Origin: Anaerolineae bacterium
GTDB lineage: Bacteria > Chloroflexota > Anaerolineae > Epilineales > JAHCIE01
NCBI GenBank assembly: GCA_026129385.1
Contig: JAHCIE010000051.1
Coordinates: forward strand, 1 to 14,677
DNA length: 14,677 nucleotides
Reading direction: 5' to 3'
Shown here one piece after another: positions 1-7,538 of the stretch. Position numbers and translations under genes: made by a program. Below the pieces are notes generated by a model that saw only the letters and a program-made list of their open reading frames with translations, was not told the DNA's origin and did not search any database. Position 1 is the stretch's first letter, and each line of letters begins with the position of its first letter.

Positions 1-385
1 GCGCATACCACGAGGCCTCCCAGAAATCGGCCTCGTCGGGAAGGTAATACTTGGTGTGCGCGGCGCGGTAGCCGCTGGCCGTGTCCCAGGCGAAGGCCTC
101 GTTGCGCCGCCCAGCAGCGGTGTCGACGGGGCGCGTGCCCAGGACGACGGCCGGGGCCAGGTCGGCCAGGCGCGGCAGCCACGCCGCGTGGGCGTCCACC
201 GCCGCCCGCCACGCCGCCGCGTCGAAGGGGCGGGTGCGGGCGAACCAGGGGGCCAGGCCCATCTCCGGCAGCAGCACCAGGTCGCTGCCCTCGTCGCGGA
301 CGTGCGCGGCCAGCGCGGCCCAGTCGGCGGCGAAGGCGTCGCCGCTGCGCAACTCGCACACGGTCACGCGGACTACAGGATTCAT
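1..385 (-). CDS. Carbon-nitrogen hydrolase (nitrilase superfamily), N-terminal part, cut by window start
   Basis: Reading from an ATG at 385 down to base 1 gives 128 codons with no stop, so the 3' end lies outside the window. The translation begins MNPVVRVTVCEL. It has two of the three nitrilase catalytic positions: Glu41 in LVLLPEMG and Lys112 in HTKYYLPDE. The catalytic Cys would lie beyond the window. The family cleaves non-peptide C-N bonds in amides, carbamoyl compounds or nitriles; the substrate cannot be told from this part. No Shine-Dalgarno sequence precedes the ATG, and a promoter-like -10 lies only 8 nt upstream, which suggests a leaderless mRNA. It is separated from the sulfur operon by a perfect palindrome, so it is probably its own transcription unit. 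Confidence 0.85.
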   Translation of the reverse strand, partial: MNPVVRVTVCELRSGDAFAADWAALAAHVRDEGSDLVLLPEMGLAPWFARTRPFDAAAWRAAVDAHAAWLPRLADLAPAVVLGTRPVDTAAGRRNEAFAWDTASGYRAAHTKYYLPDEADFWEASWYA

Positions 386-393
386 AGACCACA

Positions 394-422
394 AGTGTAC
401 GGGGGTTGCTCAATTCGCGCAA
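394..422 (-). promoter_or_regulatory. Candidate promoter for the carbon-nitrogen hydrolase gene
   Basis: On the minus strand, TTGCGC (417-422) and TACACT (394-399) are separated by exactly 17 nt. The -10 matches the sigma-70 consensus at 4 of 6 positions and the -35 at 3 of 6. Transcription would start near 387, two bases before the ATG at 385. Confidence 0.4.
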
Positions 423-442
423 GCCGGGGGAAAGCGAAGAGA

Positions 443-477
443 CAGACCCTAAAGGTCTCCGAGACCTTTAGGGTCTG
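443..477. terminator. Perfect 17-bp palindrome, probable terminator of the sulfur operon
   Basis: The arms 443-459 and 461-477 are exact reverse complements around a single central base. The palindrome lies 7 nt past the DsrE-family stop codon. On the minus strand it is followed by TCTCTTCGCTTT, a weak T-rich stretch. A rho-independent terminator is the simplest reading. A palindrome this exact could instead be a dispersed repeat used as a terminator. Confidence 0.6.
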
Positions 478-483
478 ATAGTC

Positions 484-1020
484 CTAGATGAACACGATCT
501 GCGCGCCGTCGGTCATGTCCATGAAGTCGCCAGCGGTGACGATGCTGTCGACGCCCTCCACGAAGTCGTCCATGCCGAGGCCCATCATGTCGACGGACAT
601 CTTGCAGGCGTAGAGCTTCGCGCCGCCGTCGACGAGCATCTGGACGTACTCGCGCACGGGCGGCACGCCCAGCGCCTCCATCTTCTGGTTCATCATGCGG
701 GTCGAGATGTTGGTCATGCCGGGTATCGCGGCGACGATGTTGGGGATGCCCATGTCGCCCATCTTCATGCTGGTGTTGCCGATGGGCGAGATCTGGAGGC
801 TGTCGACACGCTTCTTGGTGATGATGTCGAGACCCCAGAAGGTGAAGAAGATGGTCACGTCGATGCCGTTGCCCAGCGCGGCCCAGCCCATGACCAGGGC
901 CGGGTAGGCCATGTCCAGGTTGCCCTTAGAGCAGATGAAGGCGACGTGGCGCGGCTTCTCCTCGGCGGCGGGCGCGGGCTGGACGATGGGGGCGGGAACC
1001 TGTGCGAGTTCGGTAGCCAT
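484..1020 (-). CDS. DsrE/DsrF-like family sulfur-carrier protein (DsrE2 type)
   Basis: The 178-residue protein matches the DsrE/DsrF/DrsH-like fold, specifically the DsrE2 branch. After a 22-residue Ala/Pro-rich leader comes the core strand HVAFICSKGNLDMAYPAL with Cys30. The family signature LYACKMSVDMMGL carries Cys139. DsrE2 proteins accept and pass sulfane sulfur as protein persulfides; Cys139 sits at the usual active position. This is the last gene of the SQR-DUF1641-TusE-DsrE operon, which supports sulfur transfer in the cytoplasm or at the inner face of the membrane. The ATG at 1020 was chosen because GGAAGGA lies 10 nt upstream. An in-frame GTG at 1029 would leave almost no space for a ribosome site. 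The gene starts 1 nt after the TusE-like stop, so translation is probably coupled. Confidence 0.9.
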   Translation of the reverse strand: MATELAQVPAPIVQPAPAAEEKPRHVAFICSKGNLDMAYPALVMGWAALGNGIDVTIFFTFWGLDIITKKRVDSLQISPIGNTSMKMGDMGIPNIVAAIPGMTNISTRMMNQKMEALGVPPVREYVQMLVDGGAKLYACKMSVDMMGLGMDDFVEGVDSIVTAGDFMDMTDGAQIVFI

Positions 1021-1021
1021 G

Positions 1022-1339
1022 TTACACACATCCTTCCGGCTTGCCCAGGCCCGAGATCTTGGCGACCTTCTTGGCGGGGCCTTTGGGGAACAGGGCGAAC
1101 ATATCCTTGGTCGAGACGCCGGTGACGGTGGTGATGCGGCGCAGGGTGGGGGCCTTGCCGTCCGCGCCGGCGTCCTGGCGGCAGAAGTCGATCACTTTCC
1201 AGTGGGCCGGCGTCAGGTCGGCGATGCCCTCCTCGTGGGCGATGCTCACGGCGATATCCTTGTCCCACTCCTTGGGATTCGTCATGAAGCCTTCGTCGTT
1301 GACCTGTACGGTTTTACCGGCGATTTCGCGCGTAGCCAT
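1022..1339 (-). CDS. TusE/DsrC/DsvC-family sulfur relay protein, single C-terminal cysteine
   Basis: The 105-residue length is typical for DsrC/TusE. Recognisable parts are GFMTNPKEWDKDIA near the N-terminus, LTPAHWKVIDFCR in the middle, and the family C-terminus FPKGPAKKVAKISGLGKPEGCV, described here in pieces: LFPKGPAK followed by SGLGKPEGCV. The penultimate Cys104 (CysA) is present. The second redox cysteine of true DsrC, eleven residues earlier, is Ala93 here. By cysteine content it is therefore TusE-like: it can carry a persulfide on Cys104 but cannot form the DsrC intramolecular trisulfide. An extra Cys53 lies in the helical core. AGGAGGA precedes the ATG by 5 nt. It probably exchanges sulfur with the DsrE protein encoded next. 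Confidence 0.9.
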   Translation of the reverse strand: MATREIAGKTVQVNDEGFMTNPKEWDKDIAVSIAHEEGIADLTPAHWKVIDFCRQDAGADGKAPTLRRITTVTGVSTKDMFALFPKGPAKKVAKISGLGKPEGCV

Positions 1340-1357
1340 TGTGTTCCTCCTGAAGTG

Positions 1358-2022
1358 TTATTGCGCCGCGTACCCGTTGCTCGTCTGGCTGCCCAGGTTG
1401 CCCAGGACGCGCATGGTCAGGGCGAGGCCGCGCCGGACGTTCGGGTCGCGCATCTGCGCCAGCAGCGCGCGGTACGAGATGTCGACCGGCTCATCCGTCT
1501 CCATCTCTACCGCCTGGGCCGTGTTGCGCAGCAGATTCATGATTTCCGGCTGGGTCATCGACTTCACGGTTTGCAGGATGAGCACGACATTGTCGCCAAG
1601 TTGCTGGACGTCCTCTTCAGTGAAGGAGGTGACGACATTATCGACGATGCGCATCCCGCCCCGTGCAAAGGCGAAGTAGCCCTTATGCTCCAGAGCCTGC
1701 AAGGTGTCCACCGCCTTGCCAAAGGCCTCATCGCCCAGCGGCCCCACGGTCTGCGCCAGGTCGCTGAGGCTCTCCAACTGGTCGACCATCATCTCGATAT
1801 TGCGCCCGTTGCGCAGCAGCCGCTTGACCAGCCGTAGCAGGTCGCCCAGGTCGATGTACTCCTGGACCTCCTCCAATTGCTCGCTGGTCAGGCGGAAAGC
1901 ATCGTTGGCGATGGGCAGCAGGTCGCGCACCAGCTCGGCGCGGTCCTCGCGGGCGCGCTCGGCGACACGGGCCTGCTCGGCCAGGTACTGCACCTGGCTG
2001 GTCAGGGCGTCGATCTTGGTAT

Positions 2023-2047
<25 letters not shown>
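1358..2047 (-). CDS. DUF1641 family protein
   Basis: The 229-residue protein is almost entirely helical. The N-terminus (about residues 1-40) resembles a coiled coil: MDQSIAELNTKIDALTSQV. The rest fits DUF1641 (the YrhD-like family), with LVKRLLRNGRNIEMMVDQLE and a C-terminal LALTMRVLGNLGSQ. The family's biochemical role is not established. Members commonly sit beside SQR-like flavoproteins, DsrE proteins or formate dehydrogenase, so an accessory or scaffold role for the SQR is an inference. The ATG at 2047 was chosen because GGCGGAGG lies just upstream, inside the SQR reading frame. An in-frame GTG at 2068 would add seven residues. It overlaps the SQR 3' end by 25 nt, so translation is likely coupled. 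Confidence 0.85.
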
Positions 2048-3291
<1,244 letters not shown>

Positions 3292-3403
3292 GGGGTGTCT
3301 CCCTCCGTCTTCGCAGGGCTAATCTGAATAGGTGTGCGGCGCAAGCCGCTCACCTGGCATACATGCAGCCGTGCCAAGTGCGGTTATACCGGTCACGCGG
3401 CGG

Positions 3404-3440
3404 CCCCGCGCCGGGCGCAGGCGTCGCTTCCGGCGCGGGG
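3404..3440. repeat. 11-bp GC-rich inverted repeat upstream of the SQR operon
   Basis: The arms ccccgcgccgg (3404-3414) and ccggcgcgggg (3430-3440) pair perfectly around a 15-nt loop. The hairpin lies between the YciI-family remnant and the SQR start, 113 nt before the GTG. It could terminate upstream minus-strand transcription, although no T-run follows, or it could be part of the SQR leader. A TACAAT -10-like hexamer (minus strand, 3449-3454) just upstream would place the hairpin at the very 5' end of a transcript, but no convincing -35 accompanies it. Confidence 0.5.
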
Positions 3441-3520
3441 TTCCTCCTATTGTAAGACAGCGTTCAGGGGCAGGTGTGCGAGTCCCTTCACCCACGGTGG
3501 CAAGTTATCCACACCCCGCC

Positions 3521-3798
3521 TCACACGCCGCCGATGACCACCACCCAGGGGCGAATCGTCCAGCGTGTCACCAGGCCATTGCGGACGTAGGGGTCGTGGC
3601 GCACGAAGCCCGCGACCACCGAAGGGGCGGCCGCGCGGAACACCAGCAGCGCGCCGCCCTCGCCAGAGGCAGATACTCACCGCTCATCGGTAGTCAGTGG
3701 TCGGTGGTCGGTGGTCGGCGAAGTGGTCGCGGCGGGGAGCCTGCCCGCCGCGCCACGTAATCCTCCACCACCTCGTACAGCAGCGCGTAATACGCCAT
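3521..3798 (-). pseudogene. YciI-family protein gene, middle replaced by repeat DNA
   Basis: The 5' end is intact: AGGAGG lies 7 nt before the ATG at 3798, and the protein begins MAYYALLYEVVEDYVARRA, the usual YciI-like opening. The frame then enters repeat DNA and stops at 3694. The 3' end is preserved in another frame (3521 to about 3665): GGALLVFRAAAPSVV, then DPYVRNGLVTRWTIRPW, ending at a TGA at 3521. About 25 central residues are missing, and the two parts are in different frames with an in-frame stop between them. The replaced stretch is a GC hairpin plus a heptamer array. YciI proteins are small dimeric ferredoxin-like folds of mostly unknown function. The start lies 15 nt after the stop of the two-TM protein gene, so the two were probably cotranscribed. 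Confidence 0.8.
3686..3720. repeat. Tandem heptamer array (five degenerate copies) inside the YciI gene
   Basis: Read on the plus strand the units are atcggta, gtcagtg, gtcggtg, gtcggtg, gtcggcg. On the minus strand the array can be read as repeated gaccacc. The GACCA core is shared with the arrays at 6647-6716. Next to it, at about 3728-3753, lies a GC inverted repeat built on cgcggcggg and cccgccgcg. Together they replace the centre of the YciI-family gene. Confidence 0.7.
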
Positions 3799-3813
3799 TC
3801 CTACACCTCCTGG

Positions 3814-4371
3814 TTAACGAGCCAGCAGCAACTCGCCCAGGACAATCAACGCCAGGGACACGCCCAGCGCGGCCAGCCACACCAGGCCCGTCATCAGGCC
3901 TACAGCCTGGATGTGGCGCTCCACGTCGCGCAGCGAGCGCGCCGCCAGCACGTAGCCGCCCTGCTCGCCGCTGTACGGCGCGACCACCGCCGCCAGCCGC
4001 ATCCCCGGCTCCGGCTGCCAGGTCAGGCGATTCTCACCCCGTTGGCGCGCGCTGTCCAGCACGCCCTGGGGCAGCGCCGGCGTCGCGCCGTGCAGCAGCC
4101 CCGACGACGCGATGGGGCGCTGGTCCGCGCCATAGACAATCATGAACGGCGACAGACTGCGCCCCACGTCGATGGGCGGCGCGGGCAGCACCGCCGCGAT
4201 GGCGTCACCCCGCCCCAGGCGATCCGCCGCGTCCAGCGCCAGCGCCGCCTGCGGCTCATTCGCCGCTTGCCGCCAGCCCTGCTGCGCCACGCCATACACC
4301 AACCCGCATAGCAGCGTCGTCACCGCCGCCAGCGGCAGCCACCGCCGCGCCACACTCTTCAGTACAGCCAT
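3814..4371 (-). CDS. Two-TM membrane protein with extracytoplasmic sensor-like domain, unknown function
   Basis: The 185-residue protein has a basic N-terminus (MAVLKSVARRW), a first membrane segment at about 13-30 and a second at about 158-183. The 125-residue domain between them faces outward. It contains LSPFMIVYGADQRPIASSG and a later AAVVAPYSGEQGGYVLAARSL, described in parts: a PAS/Cache-like strand pattern with GYVLAARSLRDVE just before the second TM. This layout matches the input half of a sensor kinase without HAMP or kinase. Related proteins are known only as hypothetical. GGGAGG lies 5 nt before the ATG. The gene is 102 nt downstream of the kinase gene and just upstream of the broken YciI gene. 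It may modulate the adjacent two-component system, but nothing in the sequence proves this. Confidence 0.75.
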   Translation of the reverse strand: MAVLKSVARRWLPLAAVTTLLCGLVYGVAQQGWRQAANEPQAALALDAADRLGRGDAIAAVLPAPPIDVGRSLSPFMIVYGADQRPIASSGLLHGATPALPQGVLDSARQRGENRLTWQPEPGMRLAAVVAPYSGEQGGYVLAARSLRDVERHIQAVGLMTGLVWLAALGVSLALIVLGELLLAR

Positions 4372-4473
4372 CGCCGCCTCCCTTCGCCAGCTACCGGGCA
4401 GACATGGATGTAGAGGAAACGCAGCAGGAGGGCCAATGGCTTCACGCCTTCCAGTCGTAGACTATCCCAGACT

Positions 4474-5910
4474 TTACCCAGTAGGAGAGGGGGGCGTGGT
4501 CGCGACGGGGAGGCTGACGGTGAAGACGCTGCCCTTGCCCGGCTCGCTGGCGACGCTGATGCGACCGTGGTAGACCTCGACGAGGTCTTGGGCGATGGAC
4601 AGGCCGAGGCCCGCGCTGTCGCCGCTGCGGGCGGTGTCGACGCGGTAGAAGCGGGTGAAGACGTGGGGCAGCGCGGCAGGGGGAATACCGACACCGGTGT
4701 CGGCGACGGCGATGTGGACCAGGCCACCGCCGGCGTGGACGGCGATGTGGACCGCGCCACCGGGCGGGGTGAACTTGACGGCGTTGTCGACGAGGATGAG
4801 CAGCACCTGCTTCAGCATGTCGCGGTCGGCGTGGACCGCGACATCGGGGGCGGCGTCGATGCTGATACTGTGGCGCGGGCCGAGGCTCTGGGCCTGGCGG
4901 GCGACGTCCTCGATCACCGGACGCACGAGAACGTCCTCGGCGCGTAGGGTCTGCCCGGCGTCGGCGCGGGCGAGGGTCAGCAGACTCTGGATGAGGCGGG
5001 TGAGGCGGTCGGTCTCATCTACCATGTCGGAGATGACGGCGTGGCGGTCGGTGGGTTCAATGGGCGGCTCGCGCTGGAGCAGGGCGAGATTGCCGCGGAT
5101 GCTGGTGAGGGGGGTACGCAACTCGTGGGAGGCGTCGGCGACGAAGCGGCGCTGCGCGTGGAGAGCTTCCTCGGTCTGGCGATAGCCCGCCTGAAGCTCG
5201 CTCAGCATGGTATTGAATGTGGTGGCGAGGCGGCCCAGCTCGTCATTGGGGCCGATGTACTCGACGCGGCGGTTGAAGTCGCGCTCGGCGCCGATGGCCT
5301 TGGCGGTCTGGGTGATGCGGTCGATGGGGCGCAATGCCTCGCCCGCCAGCAGCCAGCCGACGCCGAAGGCGACGACGGTGGCGAGGGTCGTGCCTGCCAG
5401 CAGAATGCGGCGCAGAATACCCAGGGCCTGTTCCTGGAGGGCGACGCTGCGGGCGACCTGGACAATCTGGGTGACCCGGCCCTGGGCGACGATGGGCGCG
5501 GTGTACATGAGGAGGGGCTGGCCCTCGACATCGACGCGCTCGGCGGTGGCGCGGCCCGCCTGGGCAGCGGTCAGTGCGCCAGGGTTGATGGGTAGGGCCA
5601 GGTCGCCGAGGCCGGGCGCGTGGGTGTTGATCTCGCCGTCGGGGTTGAGAATCTGAACGAAGGTGTCGGGGCCGGCGATGCGGAAGGGGGGGAAACTGGG
5701 ACGGCGGTTGTTGTCACGACCGCCTGGCCCCTCCCGGCCACTCTGGGCGGAGAAGCCCTGCACGACGCGATTAGCATCGTCGACCAGCTCCGATTGGATA
5801 GAGAAGAGGGTCAGCCGCGACACGATGGCGTACAATGCGACGCTAAAGACCACCAGCGTCAGCGCCAGGATGGCCGTGTACAGCAACGTCAGCCGCAGGC
5901 GGACGGACAC
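4474..5910 (-). CDS. HAMP-domain sensor histidine kinase
   Basis: The 478-residue kinase has a first membrane segment at residues 7-30, an outward domain at about 31-166 including PDTFVQILNPDG, and a second segment at 167-189. HAMP follows (about 190-243). The H-box FVADASHELRTPLTSI has the phospho-accepting His262. The N-box is LLILVDNAVKFTPPGG, the G1 box DTGVGIP, the F-box FTRFYRVD and the G2 box GLGLSI. The last ten residues are Pro/Thr-rich and probably disordered. The start is a GTG at 5910, 1 nt past the regulator's stop, with GAGGAA 7 nt upstream. The open frame extends further upstream but only as an antisense-like shadow inside the regulator gene. The kinase should phosphorylate the OmpR-type regulator encoded immediately before it. 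The signal is unknown. Confidence 0.95.
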   Translation of the reverse strand: MSVRLRLTLLYTAILALTLVVFSVALYAIVSRLTLFSIQSELVDDANRVVQGFSAQSGREGPGGRDNNRRPSFPPFRIAGPDTFVQILNPDGEINTHAPGLGDLALPINPGALTAAQAGRATAERVDVEGQPLLMYTAPIVAQGRVTQIVQVARSVALQEQALGILRRILLAGTTLATVVAFGVGWLLAGEALRPIDRITQTAKAIGAERDFNRRVEYIGPNDELGRLATTFNTMLSELQAGYRQTEEALHAQRRFVADASHELRTPLTSIRGNLALLQREPPIEPTDRHAVISDMVDETDRLTRLIQSLLTLARADAGQTLRAEDVLVRPVIEDVARQAQSLGPRHSISIDAAPDVAVHADRDMLKQVLLILVDNAVKFTPPGGAVHIAVHAGGGLVHIAVADTGVGIPPAALPHVFTRFYRVDTARSGDSAGLGLSIAQDLVEVYHGRISVASEPGKGSVFTVSLPVATTPPSPTG

Positions 5911-5911
5911 G

Positions 5912-6589
5912 TCAGGGTTCCTCGCGCAGGACGTAGCCCACGCCGCGCACGGTCTGGATGAGGCGCGACTCACCGTCGGTCTCGGTCTTGGTGCGCAGGT
6001 AGCCGATGTAGACTTCGAGGGTGTTGCCCTGGCCGCCGAAGTCGTAGCCCCACACGGCGTCGAGGATGGTCTCACGGGGGAGGACCTGGCGCGGGTGACG
6101 CAGCAGGTACTCCAGGAGATCGTACTCCTTGGGCGTGAGGGCGAACTTGCGCGCGCCGCGCCGCCCCTCACGGGTGGCGGGGTCGAGGCCCAGGTCGGCG
6201 AAGACGAGGGGGCGATCCCTGGCCTGGCTCTCGCCCCGTCGCAGTAGGGCGCGCAGGCGGGCAAGAAGCTCCGGCGTGGCGAAGGGTTTCACCAGATAGT
6301 CGTCAGCGCCCGCGTCCAGGCCTTCGACGCGGTTATCGACCGCGTCGCGGGCGGTGAGCATCAGGATGGGCGTACTATCGACGGCCCGGATGCGGCGGGC
6401 GACTTCGATGCCATCGACGCTGGGCATCATCCAGTCGAGGATGATGACGTCGGGGCGCTGCACCAGGGCCTGGTCGAGGGCGTCCTGGCCGTCGAGGGCG
6501 GTCAGGACGTGGTAGCCCTCGTAGGTAAGGGTGCGGCGCAACATATCGACGATTTTGCGGTCGTCGTCGGCGACGAGAACGGTGGGCAT
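5912..6589 (-). CDS. OmpR/PhoB-family response regulator
   Basis: The 225-residue protein has a receiver domain (1-118) with acidic residues Asp8-Asp10, phospho-acceptor Asp52 in IILDWMMP, Thr79 in MLTARD and Lys101 in YLVKPF. The C-terminal winged-helix DNA-binding domain includes FALTPKEYDLLEYLLRHP and the closing IQTVRGVGYVLREEP. It is the first gene of the regulator-kinase pair, spaced 1 nt from the kinase. There is no strong ribosome site before the ATG. Upstream lie a -10-like TACAAT and an imperfect inverted repeat that could be an autoregulatory operator. Likely targets include its own promoter and perhaps the secreted-protein gene upstream, but the targets are inferred from position only. 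Confidence 0.95.
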   Translation of the reverse strand: MPTVLVADDDRKIVDMLRRTLTYEGYHVLTALDGQDALDQALVQRPDVIILDWMMPSVDGIEVARRIRAVDSTPILMLTARDAVDNRVEGLDAGADDYLVKPFATPELLARLRALLRRGESQARDRPLVFADLGLDPATREGRRGARKFALTPKEYDLLEYLLRHPRQVLPRETILDAVWGYDFGGQGNTLEVYIGYLRTKTETDGESRLIQTVRGVGYVLREEP

Positions 6590-6602
6590 GGGGTGGGTCT
6601 CG

Positions 6603-6652
6603 AATTGAGCGTATGACGCTTCAATTGTAGCCGGGTCTCAGGGTGCGACCAA
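6603..6652 (-). promoter_or_regulatory. Candidate promoter and operator of the response regulator gene
   Basis: On the minus strand, TACAAT (6624-6629) lies 17 nt from TTGGTC (6647-6652). The -10 matches consensus at 5 of 6 positions and the -35 at 3 of 6. Transcription would start near 6617, about 28 nt before the ATG. An imperfect inverted repeat, aattga-gcgt (6603-6612) and acgcttcaatt (6616-6626), overlaps the -10 and start site and could be a regulator-binding site. The -35 lies in the first unit of the heptamer array. Confidence 0.45.
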
Positions 6653-6716
6653 AGACGAAGGACCAAGGACCAAGGGGATAGCTCCGCCCTTGGTCCCTGG
6701 TCATCGGTCCTTCGTC
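6647..6716. repeat. Mirrored heptamer arrays forming a long imperfect hairpin
   Basis: The left array has four heptamers: gaccaaa, gacgaag, gaccaag, gaccaag (6647-6674). After a 14-nt spacer the right array has four in the opposite sense: cttggtc, cctggtc, atcggtc, cttcgtc (6689-6716). The outer 11 bp (6654-6664 with 6706-6716) and the inner 10 bp (6667-6676 with 6687-6696) pair exactly. The structure begins 15 nt after the stop of the secreted-protein gene, so it may terminate that transcript even though no T-run follows. The unit resembles the array inside the YciI gene. Confidence 0.75.
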
Positions 6717-6731
6717 CGCGCGCAGAGCGCG

Positions 6732-7538
6732 TTACTGCTTCTGGGGCGCGGGCGTCGCGTTGGGGTTGGGCGTGCCATTCTGGCCGCCGCGATTGCCGCG
6801 ATTGCCGCCCGGCATACCCGGCATGCCGTTCTTGCCGCCGGGGCCGAAGGACTGGCTCAGGTCCCAGTTCGCCGCCTCGGTATCGATGCGCTGCTTGGCC
6901 TGCGTCGCCTGGTCGGCGGTCAGCTTGCCCGCCTGCTGGGCCGCGTCAACCTTCGCCTTCATGTCGGCGACGATAGCCGCCTTGACCGTGTCAGCCGAGA
7001 CGCCCTTCGCCTGGGCGACGGCGGCCAGGGTCTTGCCGCTGCGCAACTCGGTCATCAGGTCGGCGGTGGTCATGTTCAGCGCCTTGGCCGCTGCGTCGAG
7101 ACCGCCCTTCATGCCGCCATGTCCGAAGTCGCCGAAACCACCCTTCTCGCCGAACTCGCCCTTCTCGCCGGGGCCGCCACGACCGCGCTCGCCAAAGAAG
7201 GGCAGGCCAGGGCCCTGGCCGGGCTGCCACTGGTCGATGCGCGAGTTGGCCGTGTTGGCCTGGTCCTGGGTCAGCGTGCCGCCGGTGACGGCCTGGGCCA
7301 CGACATCCTTGGCCGCGCCGCGCACGGCCTGGGTGAGGGTATCGAGGGTCACGTTGAGGCGGTTCGCCAGCGCCTGCCAGAAAGCCTGGGCCGCCTGGTG
7401 GATGGGGGCCTGCTGTGGGGTGGTCGGGGTGGTGGGGCCCTGGGCCAGGGCAACGCCGGAACCACCGACGCCGCCGAGGACCACTGCCAGCGCCAGCGCG
7501 CCCGCGATGAACACCATACTGATGCGCTTCATACTCAT
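6732..7538 (-). CDS. Secreted helical-repeat protein with Gly-rich collagen-like centre
   Basis: The 268-residue protein has a signal peptide (MSMKRISMVFIAGALALAVV, likely cleaved after ALA at 32). Two related helical modules follow. The first (about 50-104) contains ANRLNVTLDTL and GTLTQDQANTANSRIDQW. The second (about 148-225) contains AKALNMTTADLM and GKLTADQATQAKQRID. Between them lies a stretch rich in Gly, Phe, Glu and Lys (about 107-146) with GXX-like triplets. The end is Gly/Asn/Pro-rich (MPGMPGGNRGNRGG). No catalytic motif is visible. Proteins of this type are annotated only as hypothetical, and an envelope or matrix role is a guess. GGGAG lies 5-6 nt before the ATG. It lies directly upstream of the regulator-kinase pair, which may respond to or control it. 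Confidence 0.8.
   Translation of the reverse strand: MSMKRISMVFIAGALALAVVLGGVGGSGVALAQGPTTPTTPQQAPIHQAAQAFWQALANRLNVTLDTLTQAVRGAAKDVVAQAVTGGTLTQDQANTANSRIDQWQPGQGPGLPFFGERGRGGPGEKGEFGEKGGFGDFGHGGMKGGLDAAAKALNMTTADLMTELRSGKTLAAVAQAKGVSADTVKAAIVADMKAKVDAAQQAGKLTADQATQAKQRIDTEAANWDLSQSFGPGGKNGMPGMPGGNRGNRGGQNGTPNPNATPAPQKQ

Noticed and set aside
911..1837. Long plus-strand open frame opposite TusE and DUF1641
   Set aside because: It is antisense to two well-supported genes, has no known family features and reflects GC-rich codon bias.
5911..6264. Extension of the histidine kinase frame to 6264
   Set aside because: This part overlaps the regulator gene in another frame and is low-complexity; the GTG at 5910 has a ribosome site and gives a normal kinase N-terminus.
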